Below are positions 16,201 to 27,367 of a DNA stretch of 64,000 bases, piece after piece. Position 1 is the first letter of the stretch, and each line of letters begins with the position of its first letter. A program made the position numbers and the translations under genes. The DNA is taken from NCBI GenBank assembly GCA_032164295.1, contig JAJHTX010000007.1, positions 62,001-126,000 of the forward strand, written 5' to 3'. Below the pieces are notes generated by a model that ran no database searches, was not told the origin of the DNA, and saw nothing but the letters and a program-made list of their open reading frames with translations. Origin of the DNA: Inonotus obliquus (lineage: Eukaryota > Basidiomycota > Agaricomycetes > Hymenochaetales > Hymenochaetaceae).

Positions 16201-17062
16201 GGGCCAAGCTTCCCGAGTATTTAGACTGCTAAAAAGTCCGTCAAAGTATAGGTGAGAATGCCGTCTTCTCGTAGGTAGGAAGATTTAATTGATCTTCCAA
16301 AGGCCGGCAGACTGCGAACGAACGACGCAGCTGTGCAGTAGAAGTTACTAGCACGCTAGCATGGGCTTAGACCGGATTTTGGATCCTGAGCTTCCTTAAG
16401 GGGCCAGTGTTCTTCTCACCATGCCTTGAAGTCTTGCTCTTACGTCTTGGGTGCTCGTGGTCAGAAATTCTCCCGTTGCTTCTACGAACACCTGGAGGTT
16501 GGCAAATCAATGACAGATCCCGTGCTTTTTTTGATCAAGGCGAAGCCCGGATTTGGGCCTCCTACGCAGCTCTTTCTCCTTCTTTCCTCTTTTGGATGCT
16601 CAGAGCTATGTTTTCTTGCTGCAGCGGTTACTGCCTGACATTCTATGCTGGGAGCTCAAGTTGACTAGCGTCGATCCTCTGGGTTTCCTAATCAGTCCAG
16701 TACTTAATCAACGGCATTTCCAGTTTGGGCCATAGGAATGAGGCGATGGTCTAGAATGCAGTTGACTATCCCTGTTTTCTGTTATCTGAGCTTCTTGGTT
16801 TGGATCGGAAACCATCGACCATCGATACAGTATGCATACGGGGAAGCCGTCAGACAAATAGGTGTATTCGCTTCGCTCTGGTTGGAAGACGGTCCTGGAG
16901 TGTGACCAGCGGTAGTGTTAGATCGCGATCGATCAAGATCCGCCGAGAGTATAAGACCGAGCCTGTTCCTCTGATTATCTTCACCGTCATCCTCTCCTCA
17001 TTGTACAACAACACCTTTCCATACTCCTTGTCTCTGACTCTGCTCGCTGTTTGTTGGACATC
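13263..17062. other. Intergenic region, no confident gene
   Basis: A short hairpin lies downstream of CDK1: GATACCCG at 13529-13536 and CGGGTATC at 13543-13550 with a 6-base loop. Two fairly long minus-strand open frames (14570-15040, 156 codons; 15119-15625, 168 codons) overlap a signal-peptide-like start near 15221, but no consistent multi-exon model or family motif emerges. The last ~130 bases are the CT-rich leader of the FKBP gene. Confidence 0.45.
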
Positions 17063-17704
17063 ATGGTGTGTTCCCTGCGAACTCTCCGACACTCCTTCGT
17101 CTGACGTTTGTCATGCATTCCAGGGAGTAACAATTGAGACCATATCCCCCGGCGATGGCAAGAACTTCCCGAAGAAAGGAGGTACGCTGGAAACACCTCG
17201 TTCGCCTGATGTGCGATGGTTCTTGATATTCACTGCTGTCGATACCTCCTTACAGATACCGTAACGATTCACTACACTGGGACACTAGAGGATGGTACGA
17301 AGTTTGACTCGAGCGTGGATCGGTATGTGGCTCCTATCGTCCATGTTTGTTCCTCCTATTCATGCTACCGTCCATCGTATGGCAGGCAGAAGCCGTTCCA
17401 GACTGAGATTGGGATTGGGAAGGTGATCAAGGGGTGGGATGAAGGTACGCCTCTTATCTATCCTCGATGATCATTAATGGACGACATTGATCGTGATGCG
17501 TTATCAGGCGTCCCGCAATTATCACTACAGCAGAAGGCCGTCTTAACTTGCACTCCCGACTACGTTCGTCTCTTCTCGTATTTTACGAGGCTTATCCTGA
17601 CCTGATACTTTGAATAACAGGCGTATGGTTCACGTGGCTTCCCACCTGTAATCCCGCCAAATGCAACACTCAAATTCGAAGTCCAGCTTCTTAGTATCAA
17701 TTGA
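17063..17704 (+). CDS. FPR1: FKBP12-type peptidyl-prolyl isomerase
   Basis: Small cytosolic cis-trans prolyl isomerase, the FK506/rapamycin receptor of fungi. Six exons: 17063-17065, 17124-17181, 17256-17322, 17386-17444, 17508-17563 and 17621-17704; 327 nt, 108 residues, the standard length. The first coding exon is only the ATG, spliced to GGAGTAACA to give MGVTIE, as expected for the family. Binding-site residues are present: Tyr in HYTGTL, the DSS loop, Phe of [15 protein letters not shown], and [23 protein letters not shown]. The leader is CT-rich and the ATG context (ATCATGG) is good. The intron after codon 81 has a weak GTTCGT donor but is needed to restore DYAYG. I see no defect. Confidence 0.96.
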
Positions 17705-19858
17705 TTAGTTTGACTTCGGTTGCAGCGCTGATTAGAGGCGATATGTGCTCACGGCTTTCTATTTACTTCGCGATTCACGTCACTTGAGACGTCTTTCTCC
17801 TCCTTTCTGCACCTCATGTATGGTCATAGCATCAATGTACTTATGGTTGTACCCTTATGCATAGGGAAACACACGGACAACTGTTGGTTTGTACTCGGTA
17901 AGTTCTTGTGTGAATCGTAGCTTGTGTTCCAGCGCGCCCCAGTTATCTCCACCCACCATCGATGGGCCGAAACGGACAAATAGTATAGTATCCGAAGAGA
18001 CCGCGAAATAAGCACGTGCAATGTAAAGATCCCGTCAGGTATCCTTATTATCAAAGACACTCCGAACGTACCTAGAGTAGATTTTCATCGATAGGGCTGT
18101 ACAGAAGAACAAGAGTTAAGTTTTGGGGTTGAAGTTCGCGTACGGCGAAACCAATGAGCCATTGAAGATATGTAAAGTACCCGTTTTAAGTACGGTGTGG
18201 ATGTTAGCTTCACGGGGTCGATGATGGTGATGACGATCAGGCATGTATATAATAATGGCCGGATCTGGGTCTTTTTTGAGTTTTTGAATTAGACGTAAGG
18301 AAGAGCAGGATGAATTCATAACTCTAATCGATTAATAATTAATTTTACATCCGTCCTTCTTTTTCAACTCTTCCAAGCCGTACTAATCTTCTCCGGAACG
18401 AAACATCAAATTGCACAATCACTTCATCGCTCTTAAGAGAGAGGGCGCTAATCTTTTGATCTTGAGGAATGTGCAATTGTTTGCGCCGGGCATTCCTAGT
18501 GTGGCTTTGGAAGAATGAAGGGTGCTGATAGAGCGCTTGTTCGACCGAGAAAGACGTCTTCTTGTAACTATTGTTTTGCACGGGAATGCAGCGACAGGTC
18601 GTCAATGTTATCTGAGAGACCAGCAGAGAATGGAATGAGCTACGATCCATTCACAGCACAAACCCCTAGGTATTTACCTTATAAGTAGTTCATTAATGAG
18701 TGGTTCCCGGTTCCATACCCCATAATACCGAGGTGTCATTTTCAATGCACACTCATATTAATGTGCCTTTCATTATTCTGAGCTATTCATTACTTGTTCC
18801 ATCTTTGCGTATATGAATGAGAATCAGTGACATCGGAAAGGGTGTAAAGACCAGTGCTGTGTGAGTGAGGGAGAAATGTTATCCGGTGATCCCCGAATGT
18901 CGCATGGGAATGAACTGCTAGATTCGGAACTCCCGGCGTTTGCCGACTGACTACTTCGTCCTCCTCTGCGCCGCTTGCATGTGCTTTAAACCATCACCAT
19001 CAAGTACCTAGGCTTGGGATAGAGCTCATTTCATCTCTGTGGCCATGCGTATTTCCAAATGGAACGCCAAAAGGGTCGGCGTGATCATGGTGCAGCCTCG
19101 ACTCAGCCTCACTGAAAGGGTTCCCTCCTCATAACTCTCAGGTTGCGTGGAGGCTGAAACTATCCCTGATCTGACACTGGTAATGAGTCACAGTAGTTGC
19201 AAAACACTCTTGAGCACATAAGCTGCCGACCTTAGTTTTCCATGCCTTTGCAAGGCCCATATTAGATCCCTGCCTGCAAGTTGCCTCGAATGCTTTTATC
19301 CTCGAGTCAGCCGGCCATGATTCATACGGAAGATAGGGCCCTATTGCTCAGCTCACTTTTCATCTTCACTTTTGCAAGCCCCTTATGGAAATCAAAGGCT
19401 ATGATATTTTGCAATTCTCTGTTAATTTCCTCAGACTGTGAAGTTTCCGTGCTGCGAATGCTCTCTTGTGGGAAGTGAACAGCTTATGTGGAAGACGCAG
19501 TACCTATTGGCCACCGCAGCTTTGTTGATCCAATTCGGGGCCGAAGATTTGTCCCCGCATCATCATGTTGCTTTCCGGATTCCGCATGTGAAGAACCATA
19601 TCTGCTGATCATTATTACGTAATGTAACTTCACAGCTACTATTAATTGGCGTCGATTCAACTGTGGGTTTGATCCCTTGCACGACCACCTCTCTCTTCTA
19701 CACCACCAGCATCCACTGATATTAGCACTTCAGACTATTAGAATAACAGCTGCTCCCTTTCTCGGGCTCAAGAACAAGCTAGGTATCACTATATTCCATC
19801 AGGCCACGCAGCTGGCTTCCCGTTGACGCCCGAAGCGGCAAACGTCAGTAGTACAAGA
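17705..19858. other. Intergenic, no gene recognised
   Basis: The open frames here are short and without motifs (the longest, 18345-18650 minus, has 101 codons). The last ~150 bases, pyrimidine-rich in places, form the leader of the F-box gene. Confidence 0.5.
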
Positions 19859-22353
19859 ATGTCATCTCCCGCGGTCGTTTGGGATGGGCACACGATCAGC
19901 TTTCGGACTGAGGATGATCCTGCCGTAAAATGGAGCGAGACAGAACAAGTGAATGGATGGGCGAGGACCGAAGGCGAAGGCTCAATCCAGACTGCCTTGA
20001 TCCCCGTGGATGAGAGTACGCGGAATTATGATACTCCTGTTACTTACACTAATCCGCTCCTTGTAGCCTTGCCCAAGAAGAACAGGTGGAGTTGTCTTTT
20101 AGTGAGCTCTCAGCCAAAGGGCAGACAATGGACATCTTCGTCTCGAAAACCACGCGTGCGAAAGTGTGATCTAGGAAAACTCGCAAGAGTTCTACAGTTA
20201 CCACTCGAGCTCTTCCGCGAGGTATGTTATCAGCTTTGTTGTTGAGTGTGCACCTTGTAACTCTGAGGCCATAGATTGCATCTTATTTGAATCCGATAGA
20301 TCTCTTGCATCTCTCACGGACAAGTAGTGACCTTCGCGCATACCTCGTGTCTAAACACGCAAAACAGATCTGGACTGCATGCGAACACTCTGTGGGGCTT
20401 CCTCCGTGTCCATCAGACTTGTGCGAGCCTCGGTATGTAAACCTGCTCTTTGAAAAAGAGTGTCATGTGAGGGGATTGAAAATCTTCTTTGTTGCTGGAG
20501 TGTTGCATACTTATTCATCTCTTAAGGCTTGCGGGTGCCTAACGCGTGCTAAGCGCATCGACGCACTGCGTATCCGCTTATGTGACGACTGTAAGAAACT
20601 AAAGTTAGTCGTTATGATTTCAAAGCTATCATTTGTTGCTGATGGGATAAAACTCCCCAGCGTTTCCCAAGGCAAGAAGATCGCAGAAGAAGAGTTTGGG
20701 CAGAAAACCAGCCAAATGCTAGACATATATTCCCTCGTACCATGTACGGGTCGTGCGTAGCGCTCCGCTTTCTCTACCATCTGGACATTGCTTACAGATT
20801 AACATCAGCGTCCAACTATTTCAACTCCGCGATGATGCTTGGCCCATATCTTGAACGCAAGGAGCGTTTGTTTCTGAAGTACGACTTCATTAGCATCGTC
20901 AAACGTTACTTGGATACGCAACCAGACTCGAAGGAACGTGAAGACTTCATCAAGGCACAGAATCAGCTCGTTGAGGGGATCACAAAGGTATGGGGATGTA
21001 CTAAAAGACCAAAGGTTTCTGAAAAGATACTCATTACGGCTTCCGTATTGCAGAGTGTCAACGAAATCACCAGCTGGGAATTAAAGCGTGAGCGGGATCG
21101 CTTGGTAATGCGCGAAGCTATCCAATCGAAACGAGTAGAAAAGTGCGTCTTGTCTTATCGTAAAATCAAACCCAAGTATCCGCTTTTACTGAGTAAATCG
21201 ATAGAATCAAAGAAAATCTCAGCTCAATCGGGTATTCTTCAGTTGATATCGATCGAATGTCGACTTTTTCTTTCGAAACGCGAGATATTAGGAAAGTCTG
21301 GAAGAACCATGTATATCAACCAAGAGAGCTGACTGACCTATGTATGTTCTTCCGTTTCCCGAGTGATTCCCGTCTTATCCAACGCATCTCATAGCTTGGA
21401 GTCGCCTGCGGCCAAAGCTCGAACCTCTACTTCTAGAAGCGAGGAGGATCGAACACGAACGCATTGTCAAGCAGAACCGGGAGAAGCGCACGTCGGAACT
21501 CTTAATATGGTACAAGGACATCATGCTCCAACCGCCAGCGGAAGCTTCTCCAGTCACGCTGTGCTTTGTCGATCTTCTGAAGATACCCGCAGTGACACAG
21601 ATTATTGAAGAAGACGGGTGCTCTATACCGTTAACCCCGGAGCGCCTCGCACCTATCGAGCAAGAGCTTCCTGACCTCATCAAGGAGCACTCCAAGAAGG
21701 TTGTGAATGACTGCAGTAGACTTCTTGCATTTGCGCAGCAGAAGGCACGCTTACCGGAGAACGTGGACTCGCAGCCTCCAGTACCAGAAGCTAACATCGA
21801 TCCAGACAACATATGGAAAGCATCGGCATTCTTCGGTCCATTCCGCGGAACCCACCTTCTCTCAACATTTTCCGACGTCCTTTCTCTGAGATACCGTAAT
21901 ATTTTCAAAGAACCGGGGGACTGGGGAGCGTGGGAAGCTTGGGATTCGTCGAAGATTGGTATTGATCTACTGATCATACGGGCCGCGAATGCATTGCTTG
22001 TATCACTCGGGTATCCCGATGATACAACTATGGAACATATGGAGAACCTGGGAAGAAGTTTCATTTGTCAACAATGCGAACCTTCCTCGCGTACACGGAT
22101 GAGTTGGCGATTTCTGGTGCGTCAGCCTATCTCCCAGATTTTCCCACTTTTATCTTGAATTGACATGCGTGCGACACAGGTCGGACACTTATGCAACGAA
22201 ATAAAGAAGTACCGCGATCATGCCAGCACTTTTCAAGCGAATAAACTGTCTTTCATCGAGACTCACAAGCTCGAAACCGGCGGCACTCTTCTTGCACTCT
22301 ACGACCCAGACTTCATTGAAAACTTCGTTGGATGTCAGATCTACCTGATGTAA
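19859..22353 (+). CDS. F-box protein with small Cys cluster
   Basis: Likely substrate adaptor of an SCF ubiquitin ligase. Nine exons: 19859-20221, 20275-20466, 20527-20603, 20661-20756, 20798-20987, 21054-21142, 21205-21341, 21395-22116 and 22180-22353; 2040 nt, 679 residues. The F-box (LPLELFREIASYLNPIDLLH) is rebuilt across intron 1. Splicing out 20467-20526 brings together a Cys cluster (ECHACGC then LCDDCKK), a layout common in Agaricomycete F-box proteins, and removing 21143-21204 gives KIKENLSSIGYSS. The tail has a second cluster, FICQQC. Introns at 20467, 20604 and 20988 are multiples of three without stops. A further possible intron, 20016-20066, lies inside exon 1. The 41 nt intron 20757-20797 is short, so that junction is uncertain. 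The substrate is unknown. Confidence 0.8.
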
Positions 22354-23185
22354 GAAAGCCTGGACGTAGGAAGTAACTTACAAGGGGGGTCGAGAGGGAG
22401 TAGTCACAAGAATTCCAAGGACAATATCATTGCATGTACGAATAGGATTCCATGTATCGAGTACTTAGTGGTCAACGCATCGAATCCTTTCTCATATTTC
22501 CCAGGTAGCACAGCGAAGAGGGTTTCTTGGAGCTCGATGGAAGGAATTTTCCCACAGTACTTCTCAGTTGAGATAATGCTTCAGTTAGATTAGATCACTC
22601 TCACGCTCCGCCTGCCGCAAAAAAATTCCTTGGCATACTAAATGCAGTTGCGACGACCAAAGACTCGTTGCTCCTTCGTACCTCTATGTCATAGAAGTCG
22701 GAGAAGTACTAGTTCCAGGAGCTTCCCGACAGGTGGAGTGCCTGTAAATAATATTTTTCCCAGATATGGTCGGAGAACTGGTCAGACAGTCCGAAAAAAA
22801 ATCAGAAAAATGTAGCCTAATGGAATATATTATAGTAATCCCCATGCATGAATCGATTTGGAACATAACTGGTACAACAAAACCATATCTTGAGTTTTGA
22901 CCACGTATGAAGTTTACTCTCGAACACAGAGGTCTCCGATCATTTTTCTCGCTTAGAAGGAAATCATGCTTCCAAGTTTATGGAATTATCATTCATTGGA
23001 GAGAGTGTTGAGAAAAGCTTGCGGAAGAATTACGGCCGCCACTGCATCGTTTCTTCTGGCCGAAGCTATCCACAACAGAAGTATTCAGTTCTCGTCTCAT
23101 CCAGTTGATATAAGATGTCCGTCAATAGAAAATAGAGTATACTACCCCACTTTGTACCTATCTACTCCTCTGCCATTCGCATCCA
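22354..23185. other. Intergenic, no gene recognised
   Basis: 3' side of the F-box gene and 5' side of the first UbiA gene. There is an open plus frame from 22966, but the homologous start of the UbiA gene is at 23186 in another frame. I see no other feature. Confidence 0.5.
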
Positions 23186-24250
23186 ATGTTCCTTGTAGCC
23201 GTGCTTTCAGATCTCTGCTACCATCTGTGGTCGTTGTTCCTCTTTACAAAGTCGGATGTAAAGACGGGCATCATACCTATTGTGAGCAAATATCGCCTTG
23301 ATTCCGTTCTCTCCTCATGATTCATGAACAAAACTTGGACAGACATTGTTTGCTGCAGCCGCCGCACCACTTGAGTCCTTGCATCATCTCCCTCATTCTG
23401 TATTTTGGATTTGGCTTCACCTTCTCCAATTCGACACGTCGAACCAGATACTGCACCCTGAGGAAGATAAGCTTAACAAGCCATACCGGCCCATTACTTC
23501 CCAGCGCATCACGTTGAAGAATGCTACGATTTTGCGTTGGGTGCTTGTACCCTTATGCTGGACACTCTCCGCTTTCTATAGCATGGAGACAGTGTACACC
23601 AGTATTGCTTTGTGTGCCATGACTGTTTTTTACAATGACACGGGATTCGCAAAGCACTGGCTCGGCAAGAATATCTTTGCCGCTCTGCTCTATACATTCT
23701 TTGAAATTGGAGGATGTTTAGTTGCTGGTCAGTATATCCATTTTTTTGAGACATGAGTAACCTCACTTCCGTTTCCGATTGTACGCTCCCTTTTCAGGCG
23801 GAGACCAACGTAGCTTTGATAGGATCTGCGGAGTCTCTGTGCTTTGCAGTACCGGCGTTATATTGATAAGCATGCATGCACAAGATTTCAAGGACACAGA
23901 GGGCAACCGGATCGCTGGACGCAAAACGCTGCCCATAGTTGCTCCAGCCATTGCGCGACTGTCGCTCGTGCTAGGTGTACTCTCGTGGACAGCATTGCTT
24001 GGTAAACTATCAAAGCTCGAAATGATGCCCGCTTTGGCATTCTACGGCCTGGCATTGTGTGTTGCGACCCGATACACGTTATGCAAGTCGGTCAAATCTG
24101 ATCAAAGAAACTATTATCTTTACAACATAAGTCATGCTTGTCTGCCTTCTGATCTTTACCATCCAATAATACCCTTGGCAGGTGTGGTTGTCCGCTGTTC
24201 ACATGCTCCCGGCTTATTTCCGTTTCGTGTCCTCCCATCGAGCGCTTTAA
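23186..24250 (+). CDS. UbiA-type prenyltransferase paralogue 1, probably damaged
   Basis: Integral membrane prenyltransferase of the UbiA superfamily; members transfer prenyl chains to aromatic or other acceptors. Exons 23186-23281, 23343-23727, 23798-24126 and 24182-24250 match the paralogue at 27368-28422 in length (96, 385 and 329 nt) and phase; the model gives 292 residues. The first Asp-rich motif is intact (NQILHPEEDKLNKPYRP). The second reads DFKDTEGNR where the paralogue has DFKDVIGDR, so a conserved Asp is Asn. At the last intron the donor reads AAC|ATAAGT where GT is expected. A nearby GTCATG donor, or intron retention, would both shift the frame and replace the final VWLSAVHMLPAYFRFV segment. 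It may still be transcribed. The substrate is unknown. Confidence 0.8.
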
Positions 24251-24625
24251 GCACAACCAAGAGCAATACCTCACGTCAATAGAGTGAGTTAGTGTTTGAA
24301 CTGAGCTTTCACATCATTGTCTAAGAACAGGCCTTCGCAGAATATCACAGTACGGGAGTCCGCTATAAGAGAGCAAGGATGAGAGAAAGTAACTTGTAGA
24401 AGGCATAGGGAACAGACTCGGACGCGAATCCGGAGTCTGAATTTATTAATATCAATTAGGAAGAGCCACGAATTACCAATTGCTAGTAATTAGTAATCAA
24501 CACTCTCAAGCACGTCATAAGCGAATGACAAATATCTTATTCCCCCTGGAGCTTCAATGACCTTAGTCAACTTGACTTCATCTCCAGTGGTACAAGACGC
24601 TATCAGTAGAATCTGGAGCTGAAAA
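24251..24625. other. Intergenic, promoter side of the GST gene
   Basis: AT-rich stretch around 24440-24500 with repeated AATTA words; no gene and no defined element that I can support. Confidence 0.45.
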
Positions 24626-25578
24626 ATGCCCGCACCGGATGAACACATTCATCCAAACGCAACGGGTGCCGCAGCAAGGACAGCAGCAGTACATCAAGAT
24701 CCTCAGGAGATAGTCTTCTATAGTGGTTGGGTGAGGCTGCAACTATTAGATTCATGGAATGAACAACTAGCCTAACCGGACTGCGAAACGTAGTTCTGTC
24801 CCTACGTACAGCGAACGTGGATTGCGCTCGAAGAAAAAGGCATTCCGTATCAATACAAAGAAGTCAATCCTTACAAGAAAGAGAAACATTTCCTTGGTAT
24901 GACCCATCGCTTCTTCCTACTTTTGGTTGTCTGGAAGCACAGATACCATGGTAGATATTAACCCAAAGGGCCTCGTTCCCGCCCTCGAATATAAGGGGAA
25001 AGCGCTCTACGAATCCCTCATCCTCTGCGAATTCCTCGAAGACTTGCATCCAAGCAATGCACCACACCTTCTCCCAGCCGATCCGTATGACTGTGCTTTC
25101 ACCCGCCTCTGGGTGGACCACATCACCAAGCGTGTCGTTCCTGCTTTCATGAGACTCCTCCAGGGACAGGAACGCGAAATGCAGGGCGAAGCGCGGAAGG
25201 ATTTGTACAATGCACTAAGGCAACTTGCGCAGAAGCGCAAGGGACCGTATTTCTTGGGTGAAGAACTCAGCTTGGTCGACGTGGCGATTGCACCGTGGAC
25301 GGTCCGAGATTATGTGCTTGCGGAAAACCGTGAGTATAGACGGAGCGACGTTTCCGATGCATGGGTAGAATGGGCAGGCCTCCTTGAGAAAAGGGACAGT
25401 GTTCTGAGAACAACGAGCGTACGTGATGAGAAAAGGCGCGTTTCGAGATATTGATAGCTGACATGAGTCGTGTCCATAGGATGAGGAGCACTACGCAGAG
25501 ATCTACGGGCGTTACCTCAGGGACGAGGCGCAGAGCGAAGCTGCCAAGGCAACGAGGGCGGGAAGGATTATCCCTTGA
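24626..25578 (+). CDS. Omega-class-like glutathione S-transferase
   Basis: Cytosolic thiol transferase. Four exons: 24626-24730, 24794-24896, 24955-25418 and 25480-25578; 771 nt, 256 residues. The thioredoxin-fold domain starts with FCPYVQRTW, a catalytic Cys position as in omega-class enzymes rather than Tyr or Ser. It continues with NPKGLVPALEY and the glutathione gamma-Glu contact ESLILCEFLED. The all-helical C-terminal domain includes RLWVDHI and ELSLVDVAIAPW. Omega enzymes usually reduce or deglutathionylate substrates instead of conjugating them. The gene lies between two UbiA genes, which may be chance. Two relics of the same gene occur in this window (43.9-44.3 kb and the right edge); this is the only intact copy. 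Confidence 0.93.
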
Positions 25579-25656
25579 TTGCTGGTGAAGTAGTAAGAAG
25601 GGCGGCCAATTGGGGCCAAAGCGGACCGCCAGTTTGACCAAGGAATAGTACAGGCT

Positions 25657-26817
25657 TCAGTTTCCGAGAACATATCTCCAAGCTCCGAATGTTATATTGA
25701 GTAGGAATCCAAGTACCAGAGCCATTTGCATCCTCCGTCTGTCAAAATGGAAAGCAGGTGTGAGCCTCGAATGTGCCATCTATGCGGGCCCTGAGACTTA
25801 CGAAAACACGACACTGCTCGGTGCCTCCTGACTCCCTCCATCTTCCCAGAATACCGCAGGACGTGCTTCGTGGAAGAAAAAGAACGGAAGGAGAGGGAAG
25901 AAAAAGCCAGCTACGAGACCCTGTAGTAATGTCGTGGACGCGGATGAGGGAGATATTGGTGACTCGGCATCGCTCGCCAGAGAGTCAATCCATTGCTCTT
26001 CCAACTCACGAGCATGCTCTTCGTCTGTACGAGATGGAGAACATCAGCCGAAAGCACGACAGAAGGAACCCTGCCACCGAGATAAAACGTACAGTCTTCG
26101 TCATCACCGAGGGGTTCCGAGTCAAGGTAATTGGCAGCAGAACGGCTGTGAAACGTCCGGCGGAAATTGGCAATATCGTCTTCAGAGAAGCCAGCAGCTA
26201 CAAGACGGTCGAAGCCTCGCAAAGGTTTTATTTGCGTTTGCTGTCAACGCAATGGGATCAGTAAAGGGCATAGGAAGCGCATGAGTATTCGCATACCTGA
26301 ACATGTTCTTCGTCTTCATCATCCGTCACAGTGACTTCCGCTCCAACAGAACAGTGTAGCCAAACAGGCGCTTGACTGTTCAAAGAGGTCGCATCTGCAC
26401 TTTCAGCTCCTAGCTCATCCCTCGATTTTCCTTTGCCTTTTCCATCCTGAGCTTCTACAGAGCGATTTTGCTTTTTATCTAGTGATTCGAAAAATTCGAG
26501 TATCGAAATTTCGTTTGAGAGTATCCTTCCAGAGAATATCAGTCGGAGACGACGTTTCTTCGTCTGAGGCCGACTTTCACGAATCTTTCTTCCCATTAAG
26601 TCAACGCTCAGAAATACAAGGCGAGGTCATGAATACGCACCTTGCGCTTTAAACTGCGTGTTGTATCTTTCCGTTCCAACGTGATGGCAAGGTCAGGAAT
26701 GCCTTCCGTGAATCTCACCGTCACCAGTCTCTGCGTCGTAGCGTGTGGTCCTTCTGGTTCAGCTAGGTTCTCCGTAGCGCGCTGCTTCCCTTTCGCCTTA
26801 TCGCTGAGGCCAGCCAT
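25657..26817 (-). CDS. dsc3: Dsc E3 ligase subunit 3-like protein (DUF2407)
   Basis: Dsc3 is a ubiquitin-like-domain membrane subunit of the Golgi/endosomal Dsc E3 ligase, which in S. pombe enables SREBP cleavage. Five exons: 26817-26641, 26584-26297, 26240-26093, 26024-25802 and 25738-25657; 918 nt, 305 residues. The N-terminal ubiquitin-like domain (residues about 29-125) includes LVTVRFTEG, LRLIFSGRIL and VWLHCSVG. The DUF2407 C-terminal part follows (GFDRLVAAGFSEDDIANFR, then EEHARELEEQW). Two hydrophobic segments end the protein (around LVAGFFFPLLPFFFF and MALVLGFLLNITFGAW). The second exon starts after an unusual AAAG acceptor that restores KRKIRE. The 3' end faces the GST gene 78 bases away. 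Confidence 0.88.
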
Positions 26818-27367
26818 GTTTTGCCGAATGTCTCGAGACGAATGTCCACCAGGTCCACCAGGAGCTCCTTCGCCTACGCAAGCAAGCAGCTGCTGTTTGT
26901 AGCTATTTGACTACCTAATTACGTCATGACCTGCGATTACGTGATACATGTTTTCTTCTCTCATCTGTCCCGTCTACCGTCTAGTCTCTCTCCCGAAAAT
27001 GGGCCACATTTATCAATTCTAATCCGTATTAAAGTAGAGCGGATACTAATTAGACATTAAGAATGACTGGCGTTTACACTTGCTTTGCTTTGTTGGCGTG
27101 CTTTCTCAAGAAGGACGTATCGGAATGCTAGCCAGAGAAAATCTGATGCGGATTGGAAGAAAATACTGGAAGGACGAGTACGATGGATAGAATGTAACTT
27201 CTGAATGGGTATGATCGATTGTTTGTATTTCACTGAATCCATAATCTTCAGAACGATACCCGAGTGGTTGATTGTGTGACAGTCAGCCTGGATGAAATGG
27301 CAAATACAATACAAAAGCCATTCAATATTGAACAATCTACCGTAACCAGATGGCGTATGGTCCTCGT
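26818..27367. other. Intergenic, 5' side of dsc3
   Basis: 550 bases between the start of dsc3 and the stop of UbiA paralogue 2 (both minus). It should contain the dsc3 promoter and the UbiA 3' region. No motif stands out. Confidence 0.5.
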
